Counted from the stretch's first letter, positions 17,152-28,300 are shown. The stretch is 64,000 nt of DNA from Parashewanella sp049608225 (GCA_049608225.1 JBMYXI010000006.1:1-64000); one strand, 5' to 3'. Translations and numbers: made by a program. The notes: generated by a model not told the origin, from the letters alone.

Positions 17152-18963
17152 TTATACCCTCACTTCACGACTGGTATTACGACCATAAACTAAATTAATA
17201 ATGGCTCTGGAGGCAAAGATGCCGGTATACATACTGGTTACCAACCCTAAGCCGAGTGTTAATGCGAAGCCTTGGATTGGTCCATTACCTATCGCATACA
17301 GTACGACTGCGGTAATTAGTGTTGTAAAGTTGGCATCAAAAATCGTCGAAAAAGCACTGTCAAAACCAGTATCAATTGCGCCCGCGAAACTGCGCCCTTC
17401 TTTCAACTTATCTCGTATTCGTTCGAAGATAAGCACATTAGTATCAACGGCCATACCGACAGTTAGCACCAACCCCGCAATACCTGGAAGCGTTAATACT
17501 GCTCCGGGGATCAAGGTGATCAAACCGAATAAAATAATCATATTGCAAATAAGGGCAATGTTAGCAACCCAACCTAAACGTCGATACCATAACGCCATGA
17601 ATACCAAGGTGATACCTAGCCCTAACGCCAAGGCTTTAATACCGTTATCAATATTCTCAGCTCCTAGACTTGGGCCAATGGTCCTTTCTTCAACAATGGT
17701 AACTGGTGCTGTCATTGAACCCGCTCGAAGTAATAAGGCAAGCTGCTGAGCATCTTGCATGGAGCCAACGCCAGTGGTTCTAAAGCGAGATGCAAACGCG
17801 CCTTGAATGGTAGCAACACTGATTATGTGAGTATTTTGTTTAACTTTTCCGCTTTCAGTGCGGGTATATTCACTAAACGAAGTTGCCATAGGTTTACCGA
17901 CATGATTACGGGTAAAATGCCCCATCAAGCTACCACCCGCACTGTCTAACGTGATATCAACTTCCGCCAGCCCCATTTTGCTAATCGAAGCTCGAGCATC
18001 GGTAATATGATCGCCACCTAAGATAGGTCTACGTGCGACATAAACGGGTTTTCCGCGCTGGTCATTGATCACTTGTGCATTTACTGAACCTTGCTCTTTT
18101 ACTTCGTAAAATGCCAAACTAGCAGTTGCTCCAATTACCTTTTTTGCTGTAGCTGGGTCTTGCACACCGGGAAGTTCAATACGAATTCGGTGATCACCTT
18201 GCCTCTGAACCAAAGCTTCGGTTATCCCCAATTCCTCGATACGACTGCGCATAATTTGCAAGTTCTGTTGTACTGTCATATTACGTACATTGATTTTTTC
18301 ACGATCTTTAAGGAATAAACGCACACCACCATCGATACTGGCTACCTGCCACTGAGGATAAAGCTTTGCCATATATTTTCGAACAGCCGTTAATGCATCA
18401 TCGGAACTCGCGATGACCTTAATTTGCTCTTGCTCAAGTTGGTGATAACTGACACCACGTATATGTTGTTCTCTAAAGTGCTGGCGTAGATCATCTATCA
18501 ATGCAGCTCCTTCTTTTTGATAAACGACACCGACATCTACATCCATTAAAAACTGAACACCACCACGTAAATCCAAACCTAACTTAATGGGAGACAAGCC
18601 CATTTTTAGCAACCATGCCGGAGCTGCAGGGGCTAAGGTTAATGTGATGGATTCAGGATCTTTCACATGTTCAGCCAGTAAGTCTTTCACGATTGATTGT
18701 TGATCTTGATTTTGTAAAACCACTAATCGGGAGTTGGGATTGTCATCAATCCGTTTGATCGGAATGTTGGCCTGTTTTAATAAGCTTTGAGTTTCAGTCA
18801 AACTCAACTCTTGTCTCGCTTGCTTGTTAAACTGCACCGCACCATCTTCGCCATACCAAGAAGGAATAGAACTAAGCAACATCAATAAAACAGAAATAAT
18901 AATTGCAAAATACTTCCACTTAGCCGTTTCATTCAGCACTTTTGAAATACGCTGTGTTCTCAT
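17152..18963 (-). CDS. secD: Protein translocase subunit SecD
   Basis: 603 residues. An N-terminal membrane helix (about 17-33), the P1 periplasmic domain with 'LGLDLRGGVQFLMDVDV', then five C-terminal membrane helices with 'GLVLTVGMAVDTNVLIFERI', whose Asp is the ion-coupling residue in characterised SecD. Length is close to E. coli SecD (615). It precedes secF with a 2-bp gap. The canonical companions yajC, tgt and queA are absent on both sides, so this is probably an additional SecDF copy as known in Vibrio and Shewanella, where paralogues differ in coupling ion. Which ion is used here cannot be read from the sequence with confidence. Confidence 0.95.
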   Translation of the reverse strand: MRTQRISKVLNETAKWKYFAIIISVLLMLLSSIPSWYGEDGAVQFNKQARQELSLTETQSLLKQANIPIKRIDDNPNSRLVVLQNQDQQSIVKDLLAEHVKDPESITLTLAPAAPAWLLKMGLSPIKLGLDLRGGVQFLMDVDVGVVYQKEGAALIDDLRQHFREQHIRGVSYHQLEQEQIKVIASSDDALTAVRKYMAKLYPQWQVASIDGGVRLFLKDREKINVRNMTVQQNLQIMRSRIEELGITEALVQRQGDHRIRIELPGVQDPATAKKVIGATASLAFYEVKEQGSVNAQVINDQRGKPVYVARRPILGGDHITDARASISKMGLAEVDITLDSAGGSLMGHFTRNHVGKPMATSFSEYTRTESGKVKQNTHIISVATIQGAFASRFRTTGVGSMQDAQQLALLLRAGSMTAPVTIVEERTIGPSLGAENIDNGIKALALGLGITLVFMALWYRRLGWVANIALICNMIILFGLITLIPGAVLTLPGIAGLVLTVGMAVDTNVLIFERIRDKLKEGRSFAGAIDTGFDSAFSTIFDANFTTLITAVVLYAIGNGPIQGFALTLGLGLVTSMYTGIFASRAIINLVYGRNTSREVRV

Positions 18964-19101
18964 TAGAGCACTCTCTTAAAATTACAAAAAACAGGCACGC
19001 TTTAAAATAAGCGCTACCAAGCAAAGTCACAGCACTTAAAGTTCAATAACTTATGCACTGTTACTTAATATTAGTTACAAATTTTAAAGTTGAGAGTGTT
19101 G

Positions 19102-19578
19102 TCAGACTTGCTGAGTAAAACGATAGATAAGATTTGAATCTTTCCAACTGGAAATCCGCGAGGGCGTCGCTTTAACCATTAACATCCAATCTGATTGCCG
19201 GTTTCGGTTTTGCCGATATCCAATATTCAATAACGGATGCTTCGGCATCAGTATTTCTGACGCTAATTTATATTCAGGTATCTCATTATCAAAGCTTAAC
19301 AATGATAAATATTGCCATGTATAAGTTGGCACATAGTTAATATGATGATGTTGGCAACTAACAGCAGATCCTGAGTGATCCGTTGCATGATTACCTGCTT
19401 TAAAGTGAGGTGAAATTGTCATTTTGTTCGTAACAAGTTGAACTGTTAACGATTTTGTAGAAATTGATGGGGTTATTCTCTGAGGTGATGGGGTTGAATA
19501 AAAATTAATACATAAAAAAACAACCATCAAAGGTGTCAATAACCAATACAGCGAAGTGTTTTTATTTACGTGATGCAA
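19102..19578 (-). CDS. Hypothetical membrane-anchored protein, 158 aa
   Basis: The N-terminus has one hydrophobic segment (LYWLLTPLMVVFLCINFY, about residues 10-28), either a signal anchor or an uncleaved signal peptide. The rest, about 130 residues, would be periplasmic, with 'SCQHHHINYVPTYTWQYLSL' in the middle. A Cys followed by three His suggests possible metal or haem contact, but this is weak. The gene lies between secD and a small orphan gene, all on the minus strand, with 62 bp to the next gene. GGAGG precedes the start by 10-15 bp. No family recognised. Confidence 0.55.
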   Translation of the reverse strand: MHHVNKNTSLYWLLTPLMVVFLCINFYSTPSPQRITPSISTKSLTVQLVTNKMTISPHFKAGNHATDHSGSAVSCQHHHINYVPTYTWQYLSLLSFDNEIPEYKLASEILMPKHPLLNIGYRQNRNRQSDWMLMVKATPSRISSWKDSNLIYRFTQQV

Positions 19579-19639
19579 TGACTACCTCCATCGATTGCTC
19601 ACATAATAACCTAACATTGAATGGGAATGCAAAAAACGG

Positions 19640-20218
19640 CTAGCCTTTTAATCTATTCCACGAAGCCTTTGATAGTTGACTTTCAATTAAAAATGTCAAA
19701 ACACTTACAGACTCAGATTTTTCTTTAGATACTTTAAATTCAGCTAAATTTTGTCGTAAAAAAGGCTGGTTAAGTATTTCTTCTAATTGTCTTGCTTCGT
19801 GTTCTTGTTCAATACGTGCTATCACAGATGGCTTTGCAGTATCTTTAGATGAAAAGAATTGGAAAAAACTTTTCACGATCCTCAAAAACAATGATGCTTT
19901 AATCTGTTCTACTTCTATCGGATCGGTACTCAATTCAACACTAAAATCAGAAAAAACACGTTCTTTAGAGCTAGGATCTGTCTCATCATAAGTCAACTCT
20001 AAATCTCTACTTTCTGAAATGTTCTGTTGATGCTGCTCTACTAGCGGGGTTACATTATGCTTCTTACCAGCCCTATCAATATTTATCTGATAACTATTTC
20101 CATTATCCAAGGTTAATACGCCTTCCATATTTCTAGTTGAATTAGAAGCATTCTCAGCAGTTTTTGAGAACTTGTTAACCAAAGCGGCATTCAAATGACT
20201 CGTTTCTGAAACAGACAT
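19640..20218 (-). CDS. Small orphan protein with N-terminal beta module
   Basis: 192 residues (MSVSETSHLNAALVNKFSKT). No known family. Residues about 31-60 ('GVLTLDNGNSYQINIDRAGK') read as a beta hairpin; about 105-122 ('ASLFLRIVKSFFQFFSSKD') is a strongly amphipathic, hydrophobic helix; the remainder is a charged helical region. A similar order (beta module, aromatic amphipathic helix, charged helix) occurs in the orphan protein at 30030-30845. No signal peptide. Monocistronic. Possible effector-like or membrane-associating protein, by inference only. Confidence 0.6.
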   Translation of the reverse strand: MSVSETSHLNAALVNKFSKTAENASNSTRNMEGVLTLDNGNSYQINIDRAGKKHNVTPLVEQHQQNISESRDLELTYDETDPSSKERVFSDFSVELSTDPIEVEQIKASLFLRIVKSFFQFFSSKDTAKPSVIARIEQEHEARQLEEILNQPFLRQNLAEFKVSKEKSESVSVLTFLIESQLSKASWNRLKG

Positions 20219-20300
20219 TTCTCATACTCCATTTTTCCATCTAATTAAATTATAGCGAGAAGCAAAACGACAATGATTAATCTTGATTCATTTCAGACAT

Positions 20301-20328
20301 AAAAAAAGCGGTGACAGTGCACCGCTTT
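20301..20328 (-). terminator. Rho-independent terminator of greA
   Basis: AGCGGTG (20307-20313) and CACCGCT (20320-20326) form a 7-bp stem; on the minus strand it is followed by seven T residues. It lies 19 bp past the greA stop. Confidence 0.9.
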
Positions 20329-20346
20329 AACAAATAGAGCAAAAAA

Positions 20347-20823
20347 TTAGATATATTCTACTGCCACGATCTCGAAATCAGTCACACCTGCTGGTGTAGT
20401 AATACCGACTTCATCACCTTCGGATTTGCCAACAAGTCCACGTGCAATTGGTGAATTTACTGAAATAAGGTTTTCTTTAATATTCGCTTCATCATCACCA
20501 ACAATGCGGTAAGTCACTTCATCATCGGTATCTAAGTTTAAGATGGTGACTGTCGTTCCGAAAATCACTTTACCAGTGTTTTCCATCTTAGTAACATCAA
20601 TGATTTGGGCGTTCGATAACTTACCTTCAATATCACGAACACGAGCTTCACAAATTCCCTGTTCTTCACGAGCTGCGTGGTATTCTGCATTTTCTTTAAG
20701 ATCGCCAAGCTCCCTTGCTTCAGCAATCGCTTGAGATATTTTCGGTCGTTTCTCGAACTTTAGGTGCTCCAATTCCTCACGCAATTGCTCAGCCCCAACC
20801 ACTGTCATAGGAACCTTATTCAT
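20347..20823 (-). CDS. greA: Transcription elongation factor GreA
   Basis: 158 residues from the ATG at 20821-20823, the standard GreA length; the longer frame adds 16 residues without a ribosome site, whereas GGAG precedes this start. GreA stimulates cleavage of backtracked nascent RNA by RNA polymerase. The N-terminal coiled-coil carries the conserved 'EARELGDLKENAEYHAAREE' containing the catalytic acidic tip (D and E), and the C-terminal FKBP-like domain ends in 'VNSPIARGLVGKSEGDEV'. In Shewanella greA normally follows carB directly; here an RND efflux pair lies between. Confidence 0.97.
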   Translation of the reverse strand: MNKVPMTVVGAEQLREELEHLKFEKRPKISQAIAEARELGDLKENAEYHAAREEQGICEARVRDIEGKLSNAQIIDVTKMENTGKVIFGTTVTILNLDTDDEVTYRIVGDDEANIKENLISVNSPIARGLVGKSEGDEVGITTPAGVTDFEIVAVEYI

Positions 20824-21007
20824 AATGATGTTCACTCCATAAAACAAAAGCATTCCGTGCTGAATGTACATTCAACACAGACTAATAATTGTAGATGATT
20901 ATCTGGATAAGTAATTACGCAGATAGGTAATGAGTAAAGCTTAACCTATGCCGCCCCACTCTTGCTAGTTAACTTACTAAAAAAATTAATAGCTGAGCAT
21001 AAACCCA

Positions 21008-24000
21008 TCAACCGCGCCACAAACTCGCTAACACATCTTTTTGTCTTAATTCAGCCATGGCGACAAATGCGATTGGCACCACGAATAACGAAAAAAATGT
21101 TCCTGCGACCAAGCCGCCGACTAAGACTAAGCCGATATTGGCTAATCCTAATGATCCAGGCCCTGTAGCCAAAGCAAGCGGAATGGCACTGAGCACCATG
21201 GTCAGTGTCGTCATTAAAATTGGTCTTAAACGAGATTTTGCACTGAGTAACACAGCCTCTCGTGCCTCAACACCTCTGATTTGCTGTTTGTTTGCAAAAT
21301 CTACCAGCAAGATCCCATGCTTTGTGACTAGCCCTACTAAGGTTAATAAGCCAATTTGCGAATAGATATTAAGACTTTGTCCAAACACAAACAGAGTCAA
21401 CAATGCCCCAACTAAACATAGGGGAACCGTTAATAAAATTATGAATGGATCAACGAAGCTTTCAAATTGAGCTGCAAGGATCAAATAAATAAACACTAAA
21501 GCCAGTAAAAATAGAGCTTGTGTGCCTTGTTGGGAGTCCAGTAGATCTTTAACCGCGCCATTGTAAGAGAAATCTTGTGACTTATTGATTAAGTTAGGCA
21601 CATTGCTATCAATGTAGTCTTTAATGCTATTGGTTGAATAACCTGAGACTATGCTGGCGGTAATTTGCGCGCTATCTAATCCTTTAAAGGTTTTAACGCT
21701 CGATTCTGCTGTAGCTTCCTTAATAGAAACAAATTGTGACAACGGCAATGCGGCACCAGAAGCAGAAATAACATATAGCTTACTCAGCACATTAAAGTCA
21801 CTGAGATCTTTTTGATTTACCTGCACCATAATCGAATATGTCTGGTCATCATTTGCATGTAAGTCTGCTGCTTTTACTGAACCTAAAAATACCGACAAGG
21901 CATTGGTTACATCACCATATTTAACTCCTGAAAGGGTTATTGCATTGGAGTCAATTGATAAGTCGTACCTCAGTTGGTCCCTCACCATTGAGCTGCTGAC
22001 ATTAGTGAGGCCGGGATAGGTTTCTAACTGTGCTTTTACTTTTTCAGCGGAATCTCTCAGCGCTTGTTTATCTTTTCTTAAAGAAGTAATTTCAAGCACA
22101 ATACCATTGCTGACATTCAAACTGTTGGCACTATAAATATCAAATGAGACATTATAAGCTGATACCGATTGGCTCGCTTTATCGGTTAATTTAGCAATCA
22201 CTTGCTCAATGGTTTCTTTCCTTTCCTCCCATGGTTTCAAAATAACAAAGTTGGTTGGTTGGCTTTCAATGAAAGATAAATTGGTTTTTACTGATGCTTC
22301 TCCTATTGGCAGCTTGTTTAGTTCATCAATATGCTCAAGGTGATAACTGCGTCCCACACCAGTAGGACCTTTGGATATTACATTAATAAAACCTGAGTCT
22401 TCTTTTGGTAATAAAATCTTAGGTAATTGCCAGTAGGCAAACCCTGCTGCTAACACCAAGCAAATTCCAATACCTAATAAGCGCCTTTTCTTATCTATCC
22501 ATTGTTCAAGTAGTGCTACATACACATGGCTCAGTTTGGTTAGCCAGCGGTTCATAAACCGAAACCACTTAGAATAATCGGTTGCAGGCTTTATTAAGTA
22601 GGCACTCATCATAGGTGACAAGGTTAACGCAACCATGCCTGAGATAATCACCGCTGCCGCAAGAGTAAAAGAAAATTGTTTGAATAAATCGACGGTCAGT
22701 CCAGACATCAAGCCAATCGGCAAATAAACCGCTGCCAGAGTAAAGGTCATCGAAATAACAGGAAATAAAATTTCCTTGCAGCCAGTTATCGCAGCATCAA
22801 AAGGCGAGTCACCCATTTCAATATGCCTGTAGCAATTCTCTACAACCACAATGGCATCATCTACCACTAAGCCAATGGCAAGGATGATTGCTAAGATTGT
22901 CAACACATTAATACTAAAACCAAGATAAGCCATTACTGCAAACACACCAATAACACATACAGGAATGGTGACAATGGGTACCGATGCAGCTCTTAAGCTT
23001 CCCAAAAACAACATCACAACTAATGAAACGAGCACGACGGCTTCCATTAACGCCGAGAAGCCTTCATCTATGGAGGCTTTAATAAAATCGGCTTGATTAT
23101 AAACAAGATCCATTTTGATGCTTTTCGGTAATCGAGTTTGCATCTCATCCATCGCCTTCACAATGCGCTCTGATACCTCAACAGGATTAGCATTTCTAAG
23201 TGGCCGAATTTGCAACGACATCCCCGCCTTGCCATCCACTTTTAACACCGATGGATTCAAGCTTCTCTCGCCCATCACCACATTAGCAACATCAGAAATA
23301 CGAATGATCCGATTATTATCAACTCGGATCACTAGCTTTTTTATATCTTCAAGAGATTGCACTTGAGTAACAGGGTTCAGTGAGAAAGTGCGGGTTTTTC
23401 CTACAATTGAGCCAGAAGTAAAACTGGCATTATAAGAGGTTAACACATCAACAACCTCTTGCGGGCTAACTTTAAGCTGCTTCATCTGCTCAGGGTTCAA
23501 CCACACTCTTACCGCGCGATGTGTGCCACCATAAGGTCCCCAAACTGCGCCAACTCCGTCAACGTGTTTAAATTGCGGCACTAACTGCTGCACAATGTAG
23601 TCATACATAGCCTGCTGCGTCATACCACCTTCGTTAATAAAAGTAATAATATTGCTGCTACTTGAGCCGCCAGCAGCAATGTCATCCGTGACTCGCGGTT
23701 TATTCTCCATACTTGATGGGAAGTCATTGATCCCTTCAATACTACTACGCAATTTATTCATCAAATTGGTGTATTCGATGTCTGTAGTATCGTCACTAAA
23801 GCGAATATTTAACGAGCAATGACCAATATTACAATTGGTGGTCATAGTCTCGACTTTATCTAAACCGCCAACAGCTGCAATCAGCTTGTCACCTACATTT
23901 GACGACATAAAATCAGCACTGGCACCAGCAACAGATGCACTGACAGAAGCGGTATGAATACTGTGCTCAGGGAAATAACGGATCTCAAGTTTTTGAAAGG

Positions 24001-24082
24001 CAATTAACCCAAACAGAATTGCCATGATGCTGAGAATTGAAGCAAAGATCGGGTGACGAATACAGACCTCAGGTAACTGCAT
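21008..24082 (-). CDS. RND multidrug efflux transporter (HAE1/AcrB-like)
   Basis: 1024 residues, inner-membrane proton-driven exporter. Twelve membrane helices are predicted in the usual 1+5+1+5 layout with two large periplasmic loops. Helix 4 carries the two adjacent acidic residues of drug-type RND pumps ('GLVVDDAIVVVENCYRH'), unlike the single Asp of the metal-type pump at 57562. 'LAAQFESFVDPFIILLTVPL' and 'GLLTLVGLVTKHGILLVDFA' are conserved helix 10-11 blocks. The start codon overlaps the stop of the adaptor gene (TAATG), so the two are translationally coupled. No outer-membrane channel gene is nearby. Substrates unknown. Confidence 0.93.
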   Translation of the reverse strand: MQLPEVCIRHPIFASILSIMAILFGLIAFQKLEIRYFPEHSIHTASVSASVAGASADFMSSNVGDKLIAAVGGLDKVETMTTNCNIGHCSLNIRFSDDTTDIEYTNLMNKLRSSIEGINDFPSSMENKPRVTDDIAAGGSSSSNIITFINEGGMTQQAMYDYIVQQLVPQFKHVDGVGAVWGPYGGTHRAVRVWLNPEQMKQLKVSPQEVVDVLTSYNASFTSGSIVGKTRTFSLNPVTQVQSLEDIKKLVIRVDNNRIIRISDVANVVMGERSLNPSVLKVDGKAGMSLQIRPLRNANPVEVSERIVKAMDEMQTRLPKSIKMDLVYNQADFIKASIDEGFSALMEAVVLVSLVVMLFLGSLRAASVPIVTIPVCVIGVFAVMAYLGFSINVLTILAIILAIGLVVDDAIVVVENCYRHIEMGDSPFDAAITGCKEILFPVISMTFTLAAVYLPIGLMSGLTVDLFKQFSFTLAAAVIISGMVALTLSPMMSAYLIKPATDYSKWFRFMNRWLTKLSHVYVALLEQWIDKKRRLLGIGICLVLAAGFAYWQLPKILLPKEDSGFINVISKGPTGVGRSYHLEHIDELNKLPIGEASVKTNLSFIESQPTNFVILKPWEERKETIEQVIAKLTDKASQSVSAYNVSFDIYSANSLNVSNGIVLEITSLRKDKQALRDSAEKVKAQLETYPGLTNVSSSMVRDQLRYDLSIDSNAITLSGVKYGDVTNALSVFLGSVKAADLHANDDQTYSIMVQVNQKDLSDFNVLSKLYVISASGAALPLSQFVSIKEATAESSVKTFKGLDSAQITASIVSGYSTNSIKDYIDSNVPNLINKSQDFSYNGAVKDLLDSQQGTQALFLLALVFIYLILAAQFESFVDPFIILLTVPLCLVGALLTLFVFGQSLNIYSQIGLLTLVGLVTKHGILLVDFANKQQIRGVEAREAVLLSAKSRLRPILMTTLTMVLSAIPLALATGPGSLGLANIGLVLVGGLVAGTFFSLFVVPIAFVAMAELRQKDVLASLWRG

Positions 24083-25173
24083 TATTTAGCCTCCTGCGAA
24101 CTTTGCTCCAATATTGTTTTATCACTTGGTAAAATATGAATAGTAGAGTTTGGCTTTAAGTTCTGCATTCCCGTTTTAATCACAATGTCATCTTTAGTCA
24201 CGCCATCCTTAATCACCACATAACCGTTATTAACATTATTTCCTAACGTCACCATTTGCTTTTTGACCTGATTGCCCCTAACCAACCAAACAAAACGCTG
24301 TTCATTATTGGCAACCACTGAGTTTTGTGGAACCAACAAATGATTTAACCTATGACCAAGATAATGCTTAATATTAGCAAACATTCCTGGAGCTAACGCA
24401 TAATGAGGATTTTCAAGCTCAGCTCTCACTGTAACTCGCCCTGATTGCTCATCAACCGCTGGTGCAACGTAATTTACTTGTCCATAAAAAACTCTGTCCT
24501 TATAAGCTTCGACCGTGACACTCACCCTTTGCCCTTTGTGCGCTTTACCGAAATCCTTTTGGCTGATAGCATAATAAACCTCAACAGGATCGAGTTTATA
24601 AAGTGTCACTAATACAGTATCACTACCAATTAAACTGCCGACTGAACGATTAAAGCTAGTGAGTTGACCATTAAACGGTGCAATGATCAGATAGTCTTTC
24701 ATTGCTGCGAGTTTTTGATGAAAATCGGCTTTTGCGGCATCGACATTCTCTTTAACTTCATCAAGCGCTTGTTTCGATAACGCATACGGCTCACGTTTCA
24801 GTAATTCCGTTGTTCGTTCTAATTTGGTTTTAGCGAGTGCTAAACTACTGCGCGCTTTATCAAGATCGGCTTGCGCTTCAGTATTATCGATTTCAGCAAT
24901 CACATCACCCTTTTTAACTTTATCGCCATTTTTAAAATGAATTTTAGTGATCTTATTACTGGCAATAAAAGAGAGATCAGCCGAATCAATTGCTTTAATT
25001 TTTCCTACTTCTTGTACAATGTCATAAAAATACGATTGGCGAACATTTTCTACGGTCACTGAAACGGTGGTAGCACTTTTTGTTTTTTCAGCAGTTAAAG
25101 CAGGAAAGGCTGAAACTAAGCTAACTAGTAATAAATAAGGCACACAACGCCATCTAAACTGCTTTTTCAGCAT
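24082..25173 (-). CDS. RND efflux periplasmic adaptor (membrane fusion protein)
   Basis: 363 residues from the ATG at 25171-25173 (MLKKQFRWRC), preceded by GGGAG; the longer frame to 25263 has no better start. Signal peptide ends in 'SAFPALTAEK'. 'FKNGDKVKKGDVIAEIDNTE' is the lipoyl half-motif, followed by the alpha-hairpin and 'DYLIIAPFNGQLTSFNRSVG' the second half; the beta-barrel and membrane-proximal domains follow. It bridges the RND pump to an outer-membrane channel. First gene of a two-gene operon with the pump; upstream lies carB on the same strand, separated by a terminator. Confidence 0.9.
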   Translation of the reverse strand: MLKKQFRWRCVPYLLLVSLVSAFPALTAEKTKSATTVSVTVENVRQSYFYDIVQEVGKIKAIDSADLSFIASNKITKIHFKNGDKVKKGDVIAEIDNTEAQADLDKARSSLALAKTKLERTTELLKREPYALSKQALDEVKENVDAAKADFHQKLAAMKDYLIIAPFNGQLTSFNRSVGSLIGSDTVLVTLYKLDPVEVYYAISQKDFGKAHKGQRVSVTVEAYKDRVFYGQVNYVAPAVDEQSGRVTVRAELENPHYALAPGMFANIKHYLGHRLNHLLVPQNSVVANNEQRFVWLVRGNQVKKQMVTLGNNVNNGYVVIKDGVTKDDIVIKTGMQNLKPNSTIHILPSDKTILEQSSQEAK

Positions 25174-25325
25174 CAATAACTCCCAATATATAACCGAACA
25201 ATAAACAACCACCCTTAAAAGCCAAAAGCAAGAATTAAATTCAGTATTCCAACTTTGATTCATCTTAGGTTAAGTGTGTAATATCAGTATGATCGCTAAA
25301 TTGATTTTTGCAGCCTTCAAATAAA

Positions 25326-25348
25326 AAAGGCTGCACTAGGCAGCCTTT
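25326..25348 (-). terminator. Rho-independent terminator of carAB
   Basis: AAAGGCTGC (25326-25334) and GCAGCCTTT (25340-25348) form a 9-bp stem with a 5-nt loop, followed on the minus strand by a T-rich tract. It lies 20 bp past the carB stop. Confidence 0.9.
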
Positions 25349-25367
25349 CACAAACGATTTAACCTCG

Positions 25368-28300
25368 TTAGGAGAACTTCATTCCTTCATGTAGCTCTTG
25401 AACTGAACGTACAATCTCTCGATTATTGGCACTGTGAGACATACACGCAGCAAACGCAGCATTTAGCGTCGTCGTGTAGTTCACTTTGTGACGCAATGCA
25501 CCACGACGTAATTGACGCGAGTCTTCAATAGCTTGACGCCCTTCAGTGGTATTCACCATGTAGGTGTATTCGCCATTTTTGATTCTGTCAAGAATGTGTG
25601 GACGACCTTCATGGACTTTGTTAACCAAACGAGGGTTAATTCCCGCTTCGCCAAGTACTACCGCAGTGCCATGTGTCGCATCAATTTCATAGCCAAGATC
25701 AAGTAGCTTAGCAGCCAGCTCAACGACTCTTTCTTTATCACCATTACGAACAGACAATAATGCACGACCAGACTTAGGTACTTCTGAAGTGGCACCTAAA
25801 CGTGCTTTGGCATACGCTTCTTCAAACGTGGCTCCAGTCCCCATCACTTCACCAGTTGAGCGCATTTCAGGACCAAGTAATGGATCTACACCCGGGAACT
25901 TGTTGAATGGCAACACCACTTCCTTCACCGAGTACATTTCTGGAATGACTTCTTCAGTGAAATTTTGTGAGGCTAACGATTGCCCAGCCATAACACGCGC
26001 TGCAATTTTAGCTAAAGGTACACCGGTTGCTTTTGATACAAATGGGACAGTACGAGCAGCACGAGGGTTAACTTCAATCATATAGATTTCGTTATCTTTA
26101 ACCGCAAACTGCACGTTCATTAAGCCGACAACCCCTAAGTCTAAAGCTAGTTTGCGAACATACTCGCGCATCTGCGCTTGAATGTCTTGGCTTAAACTAT
26201 AAGGTGGTAATGAACAACCAGAATCACCAGAGTGGACACCCGCTTGCTCGATGTGCTCCATAATAGCACCGACTACCACCATTTTGCCGTCAGAAACTGC
26301 ATCAATATCAACTTCAATCGCGTTATCAAGGAACTTGTCAAGCAATACTGGCGAGTCATTAGAAACTTGAACCGCTTCATTGAAATAACGAAGTAAATCC
26401 GCTTCGTCGTAAACAATTTCCATCGCCCGACCGCCTAATACATAAGACGGACGCACAACAAGTGGATAGCCAATACGCTCAGCTGTGGCTACCGCTGCAT
26501 CGACCGTTGTCACAGTATCATTTTCAGGCTGATGTAAACCAAGTGCAGTTACCGCTTCTTGGAAACGCTCTCTATCTTCAGCTCTATCAATTGCATCAGG
26601 GCTAGTACCAATAATTGGCACGCCTGCTTTTTCTAATTCGCGAGCCAATTTCAGAGGCGTTTGACCACCGTACTGAACAATAACGCCTTTTGGCTGTTCA
26701 ATGCGTACAATCTCTAATACGTCTTCAAGAGTAACAGGTTCGAAATACAAACGATCAGACGTATCGTAGTCCGTTGACACTGTCTCAGGGTTACAGTTAA
26801 CCATGATGGTCTCATAACCATCTTCACGTAAAGCTAACGCAGCATGTACGCAACAATAGTCGAATTCAATACCTTGACCAATACGGTTTGGACCGCCGCC
26901 CAACACCATGATTTTGTCTTTCGTTGATGGGTTGGCCTCACACTCTTCTTCGTACGTCGAATACATGTACGCAGTATCTGTTGAGAACTCTGCCGCGCAA
27001 GTATCAACACGTTTATAAACTGGAAGAATGTTTAACTTGCTACGTAATTGACGAATGTCAGCCTCAGTCACACGCAACAATTCTGAAATACGTGCATCAG
27101 CAAAACCTTTACGCTTTAACTTGCGCAGTAAAGTTTCATCCAGTTCGAAAGCCGACATGTCTTGAAGTTGTGTTTCAAGTTGCACCAGCTCTTCTATTTG
27201 TACTAAATACCAAGGATCAATCTTGGTCAATTTGTGGATCGCACTGACTGATAAACCTAAACGCATCGCATCAGCAATGTACCAAATACGATCAGCACCA
27301 GGCTCTTGCAGTTCATAGCGAATTTTCGCTAACGCCGCACTGTCAGAAAGATCGGTAATAGGGTCAAAACCGTTTTTCCCCACCTCAAGGCCACGTAGCG
27401 CTTTTTGCATCGACTCTTGGAAAGTACGACCAATTGCCATCACTTCACCCACAGACTTCATTTGGGTGGTGAGTCGGTCATTAGAACCAGCAAACTTCTC
27501 AAAGTTAAAACGCGGGATTTTAGTGACAACGTAGTCAATTGAAGGCTCAAATGATGCTGGCGTCAGCCCACCTGTGATGTCATTCATTAATTCATCAAGA
27601 GTAAAGCCAACAGCGAGCTTTGCCGCAATCTTAGCAATCGGGAAGCCCGTTGCCTTAGATGCTAAAGCTGATGAGCGAGATACACGAGGATTCATTTCAA
27701 TGATCACCATGCGACCATCTTTCGGATTAACACCGAATTGAACGTTTGAACCACCCGTTTCAACACCAATTTCTCGTAAAACCGCCATCGAGGCGTTACG
27801 CATTAACTGGTATTCTTTATCTGTTAAAGTTTGTGCGGGGGCAACTGTGATCGAGTCCCCCGTATGTACACCCATTGGATCAAAGTTTTCAATTGCACAA
27901 ACAATGATGCAGTTATCATTACGATCACGCACCACTTCCATTTCGTATTCTTTCCAGCCAATTAATGATTCATCAATCAATAATTCACTGGTCGGTGAAA
28001 GCTCTAGCCCTTGAGTACAGATCTCTTCGAACTCTTCTTTGTTATAAGCAATACCACCGCCGGTTCCCCCCATGGTAAATGAAGGGCGAATAATACAAGG
28101 GAAGCCTACTAGTTCGAGTACCTTATAAGCTTCTTCCATTGAATGTGCAACATCTGCACGAGGACATTCAAGGCCGATATTTTTCATGGCTGTGTCAAAA
28201 CGGCTACGATCTTCTGCTTTGTCAATGGCATCAGCGGTAGCGCCGATCATCTCAACATTAAACTCAGCAAGCACGCCTTTTGATTCAAGATCTAATGCAC

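Noticed and set aside
17201..17749. 182-codon open frame on the plus strand
   Set aside because: It lies wholly antisense to secD, whose conserved membrane motifs are on the minus strand; its residue composition has no domain and it has no ribosome site.
25789..26085. 98-codon plus-strand frame within carB
   Set aside because: It is antisense to a fully conserved part of CarB; no independent support.
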